Positions 34,127-38,693 of a stretch of 38,693 bases of DNA are shown piece by piece. The notes under the pieces are model-generated. The model was not told where the DNA came from and searched no databases. It saw nothing but the letters and a program-made list of their open reading frames with translations. Made by a program: the position numbers and the translations under genes. The DNA lies in contig JAOIVW010000026.1 in NCBI GenBank assembly GCA_028224375.1, forward strand, positions 1 through 38,693, in the 5' to 3' direction. Every line of letters starts with the position of its first letter. Within the stretch, counting starts at the first letter, position 1. The stretch is from Hellea sp. (GTDB lineage: Bacteria; Pseudomonadota; Alphaproteobacteria; Caulobacterales; Maricaulaceae).

Positions 34127-35266
34127 ATGAATCTTAATGCCTATATTTCGGGACAGTTCAAGCCCCAATATGAGTATGATAGCTTTGAGCCTTCGGAGAT
34201 CAACCACGCTTGGGATTTTACCGATGCGGAATTGGTAAGCCTGTTGGGGGAGGCTAATCGTGCATTGGGAGAACTCAATGCTTACGCACGGCTTGTCCCC
34301 GATATTCGGTTTATCATTCAATCTTATATTGCCAAAGAAGCCACGCAATCCAGCCGTATAGAAGGCACACAGACAAATATCGAAGATGCCTTTAAAGACG
34401 AGGCAGATATTGCGCCCGAAGCCAGAGATGATTGGGGCGAGGTCCAAAATTATATTAAAGCGATACATTTTGCTGTGGAGCAGCTCGAAACGCTGCCGTT
34501 CTCAAACCGTCTGCTGCGCGACACGCATAGTGTGTTGATGCAAGGTGTTCGCGGTCGACATAAACGCCCAGGTGAGTTCCGTGTCAGTCAAAACTGGATT
34601 GGTGTCAGCCTAAAAAACGCTGTGTTTATTCCACCGCATCACACAAATGTTGAGGCTTTAATGGGAGACCTTGAAAGTTTTTTACACAGTACTGATATCA
34701 CCGTGCCGCCGCTTATCCGGATTGCAATAGCGCATTATCAATTTGAGACTGTTCACCCCTTTCTAGACGGGAATGGACGCTTGGGACGTTTAATGATTTC
34801 ACTTTATCTTGCAGCTAATCATTTGCTGGACAAACCGGTGCTCTATTTATCGGACTATTTTGAGCGTAATAAGACAGCCTATATTGACCATCTGATGGCG
34901 GTGCGGCAGGGGCATCACATGCGAGACTGGCTCATTTTCTTTTTGCACGGCGTGGAAGAAACCGCGCGGTCGGCCATTGCTGTAAGTGATAATATTTTGA
35001 CAATGAAAGCGCGTATTGAACAAGAAATTCTGCCACGATTTAGTTCGCGCCGACAAAATAATGCGCAACGACTCATGCAACATCTCTACGGAATGCCGGT
35101 TATTGATATTAAAAACGCAGAGACCCTTTTGCAAACGACAGCGGTGACTGCGAATTCCCTTGTCAGTGATTTTGAGAAATATGGTATTTTGCGGGAAATT
35201 ACCGGCAATCGGCGTAATCGATTATATGTATTTGAAGACTATCTGGACCTTTTCCGGCGGAAATAA
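34127..35266 (+). CDS. Fic-domain protein (class II, N-terminal inhibitory motif)
   Basis: A 379-residue protein. The Fic motif HPFLDGNGRLGR (210-221) is complete, including the catalytic His210. The inhibitory helix motif SSRIEG (75-80; [S/T]xxxE[G/N] with Glu79) precedes it, so the protein is probably autoinhibited. A C-terminal winged-helix-like part (about 300-379: NAETLLQTTAVTANSLVSDF) resembles the DNA-binding domain of Fic/winged-helix proteins. Fic enzymes usually transfer AMP from ATP to Ser, Thr or Tyr hydroxyls of proteins. It sits between the methyltransferase and helicase genes, 2 bp before the helicase start, so it is likely to be co-expressed and perhaps a regulator or guard of that system. 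Confidence 0.93.
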   Translation: MNLNAYISGQFKPQYEYDSFEPSEINHAWDFTDAELVSLLGEANRALGELNAYARLVPDIRFIIQSYIAKEATQSSRIEGTQTNIEDAFKDEADIAPEARDDWGEVQNYIKAIHFAVEQLETLPFSNRLLRDTHSVLMQGVRGRHKRPGEFRVSQNWIGVSLKNAVFIPPHHTNVEALMGDLESFLHSTDITVPPLIRIAIAHYQFETVHPFLDGNGRLGRLMISLYLAANHLLDKPVLYLSDYFERNKTAYIDHLMAVRQGHHMRDWLIFFLHGVEETARSAIAVSDNILTMKARIEQEILPRFSSRRQNNAQRLMQHLYGMPVIDIKNAETLLQTTAVTANSLVSDFEKYGILREITGNRRNRLYVFEDYLDLFRRK

Positions 35267-35268
35267 TT

Positions 35269-36108
35269 ATGACCCATCCCAACATCCCCGAAACTAAAGT
35301 CGCCTTTGCCCAATCCGGCGCGTCCAAAACCTCTGATGAGCTTGGTATGCGCGAGATGCAGGCGCGGGCTTATGCTAAGCGCGGGGAGCAATATTTGCTG
35401 ATTAAATCCCCGCCGGCTTCGGGGAAGTCGCGAGCGCTGATGTTTATTGCGCTGGATAAGCTGCATAAGCAAAATGTGGGTAAGGCGATTATCATTGTGC
35501 CAGAGCGCTCTATTGGCGGAAGCTTTGGCAATACAGCTTTATCTGATTACGGCTTTTGGACAGACTTTGAGGTGCAGCCGCGCTGGAACCTTTGCAATGC
35601 ACCTGAGGCGTCGACCATTCAGCTGGTCGGTGAGTTTTTAAGCTCGGATGATCGCACTTTGATTTGCACCCATGCGACCTTCCGCTTTGCTTATGCGCAA
35701 TATGGGCTGGAGGCGTTTGATGATTGCCTCGTGGCGATTGATGAGTTTCATCATGTGTCTATGGCAGAGGACAATGTTTTGGGGCGGCAGCTCGCTGAAC
35801 TTATCACCCATGGCAAAGCTCATATTGTGGCGATGACAGGCAGTTATTTTCGAGGGGATGCTGTGCCTGTGCTCTCGCCCGGTGATGAGGAGAAATTCAA
35901 GACCGTTACCTATACTTATTATGAGCAGCTAAATGGCTATGACTATTTAAAATCACTCTCGCTGCGCTATTGTTTTTATTCAGGCCAATATCTTAGCGGG
36001 CTGGAAGATGTTCTCGACCCATCGCTTAAGACCATATTGCATATTCCAAATGTAAATGCGCGGGAGTCGACGAAGGATAAGATTAAAGGGCTTTGTCACG
36101 TTAACTGA
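35269..36108 (+). pseudogene. DEAD/DEAH-box helicase, truncated by IS6-family insertion
   Basis: The frame gives 279 residues, of which only about 273 (to 36088) belong to the helicase; the tail GLCHVN is read from the IS terminal repeat. Walker A is IKSPPASGKSRA (45-56). Motif II is AIDEFHHVS (156-164, a DExH type). Motif III is MTGSY near 198. Motifs IV-VI and the whole second RecA domain are missing, and nothing to the right of the IS looks like their continuation. ATP-driven helicase activity must therefore be lost. The 2-bp gap after fic shows it belonged to the methyltransferase-Fic operon. Confidence 0.88.
36089..36104. repeat. IS6 left terminal inverted repeat
   Basis: GGCTTTGTCACGTTAA, identical in reverse complement to 36875-36890. 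Confidence 0.92.
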
Positions 36109-36138
36109 ACCAGTTGCGGTCTTTCGCTGACTGGGTTC

Positions 36139-36840
36139 TTAAGCGCAAGTTTGTGCCGTAACGAGGTTCCATTCGTTTTGTGCTTGAGTGCGGAACTTTC
36201 TAAGCGTTGATCGGGAGATGAGATGGCGTCGATGATTAAAGAGATTGTAGATTTGACCGTGTGCTGACAGGAGCTTCTGGGCTTGATGAATCGACCTGAA
36301 TTTCTGAGCTTTTCGTTCTCGGCGTCGTATCGGAATGTGTGAACATTCTGCGCGATTGTTCTTTCGACCTCCAACGTCTTGTCGATGTTCAAGACCCAAT
36401 ATTTTGAGGGCGGCGCTATAAGAACCAAGTCTGTCAGTTACAATTCGAGTTGGTTTTATGCCTTGTTTTCTTAAGAGTTTCCGAAGTAAACGCATCGCCG
36501 CTTTTGTATTTCTTCTGCGTTGAACAACGACATCCAGAACAGTTCCTTCGTTATCAACGGCTCGCCAAAGATAGACCATCTTGCCGCCGATTTTTGTATA
36601 GACCTCGTCTAGATACCAAATCGGAGAGGGGCGTTCGGATCGTGACCTTATGCGCTTTGCATAAGTTGACCCAAACTTATCAACCCATCTGCGGATCGTT
36701 TCATAAGAAACATCGATACCACGCTCAATCATCAGTTCCTCCACATCGCGAAGGCTCAGATTAAATCGGAAATATAGCCAAACAGCCCGTTTGATGATGT
36801 CTGGATGGAAGCGGTGACCGGTGTAGATAGAGATTCTCAT
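36139..36840 (-). CDS. IS6-family transposase
   Basis: 233 residues, full length for the family. A helix-turn-helix region at the start (LSLRDVEELMIERGIDVSYETIRRWV) precedes the DDE core: Asp in WYLDEVYTK, Asp in IVTDRLGSY, and Glu in NNRAECSHIPIRRRER. The last motif normally reads NNRAENSHQPTRRRER, so two positions beside the catalytic Glu differ (C for N, I for Q). The gene is otherwise intact and may be active. Confidence 0.95.
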   Translation of the reverse strand: MRISIYTGHRFHPDIIKRAVWLYFRFNLSLRDVEELMIERGIDVSYETIRRWVDKFGSTYAKRIRSRSERPSPIWYLDEVYTKIGGKMVYLWRAVDNEGTVLDVVVQRRRNTKAAMRLLRKLLRKQGIKPTRIVTDRLGSYSAALKILGLEHRQDVGGRKNNRAECSHIPIRRRERKAQKFRSIHQAQKLLSAHGQIYNLFNHRRHLISRSTLRKFRTQAQNEWNLVTAQTCA

Positions 36841-36874
36841 CGCTATGTCTTAGCGGATTGTATGAAAATAGGCA

Positions 36875-36890
36875 TTAACGTGACAAAGCC
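36875..36890. repeat. IS6 right terminal inverted repeat
   Basis: TTAACGTGACAAAGCC, mirror of the left end at 36089-36104. Confidence 0.92.
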
Positions 36891-36930
36891 AACTTAGATC
36901 GTCCAGACCAGAGCCTGTCTGCCTAAGCCC

Positions 36931-37062
36931 TCATATCAAATCATGCTTTCGCGCGACCGCCTCAGTCGCCTTGCCGCCCAGCACAATTTGATGACGTGGC
37001 CAATCAGGCTCTAACTTAACTAGTGCTTCAAAATTTAACCTAACATCTAAAACATCCAATTA
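36931..37062 (-). pseudogene. Possible C-terminal coding remnant of an unknown gene
   Basis: A minus-strand frame reads EALVKLEPDWPRHQIVLGGK, then ATEAVARKHDLI and a TGA at 36931. The wording is very protein-like, but a stop lies just upstream of about 37062 and no family is recognised. It may be the tail of a gene cut by the same event that brought the IS6 element. It is too short to be certain. Confidence 0.35.
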
Positions 37063-37078
37063 TAAAGTAGAATATTAA

Positions 37079-37093
37079 CTACTAAAATAGTAG
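37079..37093. promoter_or_regulatory. Palindromic operator candidate upstream of hipBA
   Basis: CTACTA-AAA-TAGTAG is a perfect 6-bp palindrome about 34 bp before hipB, in an AT-rich stretch that should carry the promoter. HipB-type antitoxins autorepress by binding such palindromes, so this is the natural operator. Confidence 0.5.
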
Positions 37094-37126
37094 CATTAGA
37101 AGGAAATTTACTCTATAAGTACTCAC

Positions 37127-37435
37127 ATGATATCACTTATAACAACACACGAAGCACAATCTACGCTCTCAAAAAACCTACGGAGACGCCGCTTGGCTTT
37201 GGAATTAACGCAAGCTGGGCTTAGTAAACGTTCCGGCGTGGCTCTCGCGACGCTACGGAAGTTTGAACAAACTGGTGCAGTTTCGGTAGAAAACCTGTTC
37301 AAGCTTATGGTTGTTGTTGGGGGGCTTCAGGAAACAATTGAAGCTAGCGCACATAAGAAAAACACGTTCTCATCAATTGATGATGTGTTGTCCGGAACTC
37401 CAAAGTTGCCTCGTCAAAGAGGTAACCGCAAATGA
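37127..37435 (+). CDS. hipB: HipB-like antitoxin, XRE-family helix-turn-helix
   Basis: 102 residues with an XRE/Cro-type DNA-binding fold at about 13-65: LSKNLRRRRLALELTQAGLS, KRSGVALATLRKFEQTG, then VSVENLFKLMVVVGGL. The LTQxxLxxRSGVxxxTLRxxE pattern is typical of HipB-like antitoxins. It should bind and neutralise the HipA kinase and repress its own promoter. The gene overlaps hipA by 4 bp (ATGA), the usual layout. The best ribosome site (AGAAGG) is about 22 nt before this ATG, farther than ideal, but no nearer in-frame start fits the fold. Confidence 0.9.
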   Translation: MISLITTHEAQSTLSKNLRRRRLALELTQAGLSKRSGVALATLRKFEQTGAVSVENLFKLMVVVGGLQETIEASAHKKNTFSSIDDVLSGTPKLPRQRGNRK

Positions 37436-38661
37436 ACATAACACCAGTCAAGGAAGTAAAGGTAGGACTTGATTTTGGCGAGAGGGAAATACCTTTAGGC
37501 CGCCTCGCTAGTCGAGACCTTACAATCTTTTTCCAATATGATCCGGAGTTTTTGAAGAGAGGCCTCAATGTCTCGCCATTAAGATTACCGTTACAACAAG
37601 GCGTAGAAAGTTTTGATGCTGGCCTTTTTGATGGGTTACCAGGACTATTCAATGACAGCCTGCCTGACGGGTGGGGGCGCTTACTCTTTGATCGGTCTGT
37701 GCGGGCACAAGGATATTTGCCCGAAGAGTTGAGCCCACTTGACCGATTAGTACATGTTGGAGGGGCAGGCATGGGCGCACTGACTTATGCCCCCGATTAC
37801 TCTGAAGAAAAGCAACAGAGTGATCTTGATTTGGACTGGTTAGCAAATCAAGCAAATGAAGTCTTGGAAGGTGAGGCGGATGAAGTGCTGGAAGAACTGC
37901 TTGCACTCAACGGATCGTCAGCAGGCGCTCGACCGAAAGCCCAAATCGGGTTTGATCCGAAAAGTGGACGTATTGTTCATGGTACACAAACAATGGAAGG
38001 TGGTTTTGAGCCATGGCTTGTGAAATTTGCCAATACTCAGGATGGAATTGATGCAGGCGCAATCGAACATGTGTACGCAGAAATGGCTAAATTAGCTGGA
38101 TTGGAGATGATGGAGACACATCTGTTCTCGGCAAAGACTGGGCCAGGATATTTTGCCACAAGACGTTTCGATCGCTTGGGCTCAAAACGGTTACACATGC
38201 ACACAGTCAGCGGCCTTTTACATCAAAACTTCAGGATACCTTCGCTAGACTACCAAGATCTCCTAAAACTCACAGGACACCTAACTCGCGACGTACGAGA
38301 AATAGAGAAAATGTACCGCATCGCAGTTTTTAACGTGCTGTCCCATAATAGGGATGATCATTCAAAGAACTTTACCTTTCTGATGGATAAGTCTGGCGAA
38401 TGGAAAGTCTCGCCAGCCTATGATTTGACATTTTCATCTGGGCCAGGAGGTCAACAAAGTATGTTGGTTATGGGGGTGGGGAAAGCGCCTCAGCATTCTC
38501 ATTTAAACGAGCTTGGAAAGGCATTCGACATCAAACAGCAGACCATAAATGCAATCATTGATAAAACACGTGAAGCCCTAACGGTTTGGAAGGAGCTTGC
38601 ACAGGATTATGGTGTTAGCACAAGCAATCAGCGACTGATAAACTCACGGATCAATCCATAG
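37432..38661 (+). CDS. hipA: HipA-family serine/threonine kinase toxin
   Basis: A 409-residue protein. N-subdomain motif SLPDGWGRLL (76-85), Gly-rich loop GSSAGARPKA (161-170) and Lys198 in WLVKFA; the catalytic loop is SHNRDDHSKNF (304-314, Asp308/Asp309 and Asn313), and SPAYDLTFS (327-335) supplies the metal-binding Asp331. The full kinase set is present, so the toxin should be active. HipA phosphorylates glutamyl-tRNA synthetase in E. coli, and relatives hit other tRNA synthetases, causing growth arrest. It is translationally coupled to hipB. Target not predictable. Confidence 0.95.
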   Translation: MNITPVKEVKVGLDFGEREIPLGRLASRDLTIFFQYDPEFLKRGLNVSPLRLPLQQGVESFDAGLFDGLPGLFNDSLPDGWGRLLFDRSVRAQGYLPEELSPLDRLVHVGGAGMGALTYAPDYSEEKQQSDLDLDWLANQANEVLEGEADEVLEELLALNGSSAGARPKAQIGFDPKSGRIVHGTQTMEGGFEPWLVKFANTQDGIDAGAIEHVYAEMAKLAGLEMMETHLFSAKTGPGYFATRRFDRLGSKRLHMHTVSGLLHQNFRIPSLDYQDLLKLTGHLTRDVREIEKMYRIAVFNVLSHNRDDHSKNFTFLMDKSGEWKVSPAYDLTFSSGPGGQQSMLVMGVGKAPQHSHLNELGKAFDIKQQTINAIIDKTREALTVWKELAQDYGVSTSNQRLINSRINP

Positions 38662-38693
38662 ATATGGCGAGTAAACCCGCCCATTCATATACC

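Larger units (their letters stand above)
36089..36890 (-). mobile_element. IS6-family insertion sequence, 802 bp
   Basis: Perfect 16-bp terminal inverted repeats bound the element: GGCTTTGTCACGTTAA at 36089-36104 and its reverse complement at 36875-36890. The length and the single transposase gene fit IS6/IS26-type elements. The 8 bp outside the left end (GATTAAAG) and right end (AACTTAGA) differ, so there is no target duplication. That, with the missing helicase 3' end, points to an adjacent deletion by the element. Confidence 0.93.

Noticed and set aside
1..38693. CRISPR arrays, tRNA or rRNA genes
   Set aside because: No regularly spaced direct repeats and no tRNA-like cloverleaf or rRNA sequence noticed.

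Overview
The window looks like an accessory island from a proteobacterium, possibly a marine alphaproteobacterium. This is a soft inference from moderate-to-low GC, tightly overlapping operons, and the IS3-, IS6-, HipBA- and Fic-type cargo. No rRNA, tRNA or core housekeeping gene is visible that would fix the taxon.

Layout. (1) 1-4.9 kb, minus strand: a five-gene operon that reads caspase-like protease, unknown protein, metallo-beta-lactamase-fold hydrolase, VOC/glyoxalase-fold protein, and an endonuclease/exonuclease/phosphatase (EEP) enzyme that runs off the left edge. (2) 5.3 kb: a decayed IS3-type orfB remnant. (3) 5.6-9.2 kb, minus: a hemocyanin/prophenoloxidase homologue with all six copper histidines, downstream of a gluzincin metallopeptidase. 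(4) 9.2-15.1 kb, plus: an N-terminally truncated HNH-like protein, a PEP-synthase-like ATP-grasp/phosphohistidine protein, and a large KAP P-loop NTPase with an HTH-like N-terminus and a macro-like domain. (5) 15.3-20.6 kb, plus: a promoter overlapped by a palindrome, then a VioB-type ferritin-like protein, a short LodA/GoxA-type (CTQ oxidase family) protein, a QhpD-like radical SAM/SPASM protein and a LodB/QhpG-like flavoprotein. (6) 21.1-28.7 kb, plus: glycyl radical enzyme, Dyp-type peroxidase, two-domain cytidine deaminase, HAD-like phosphatase and phospholipase D-like protein. The last four genes overlap or nearly abut. (7) 28.9 kb: an orfA remnant that looks like the same IS3 type. (8) 29.2-30.9 kb: small unknown genes. 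(9) 31.1-36.1 kb: a restriction-like triad of MmeI-like DNA adenine methyltransferase, Fic protein and DEAD/DEAH helicase. The helicase is cut off by an 802-bp IS6-family element. (10) 37.1-38.7 kb: a HipBA toxin-antitoxin pair.

How the parts may work together. The segment between the two IS3 remnants is unusually rich in redox and radical enzymes: type-3 copper, putative CTQ, ferritin-like diiron, flavin, radical SAM, glycyl radical and heme peroxidase. The most distinctive candidate is the 15.3-20.6 kb cluster. It combines the Lod-type maturation logic (oxidase plus flavoprotein) with the Qhp-type logic (radical SAM plus flavoprotein), and adds a VioB-like protein. The 21-28.7 kb operon and the caspase operon are also combinations I cannot match to a named system. 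Functions are inferred from motifs read by eye; no database search was possible.
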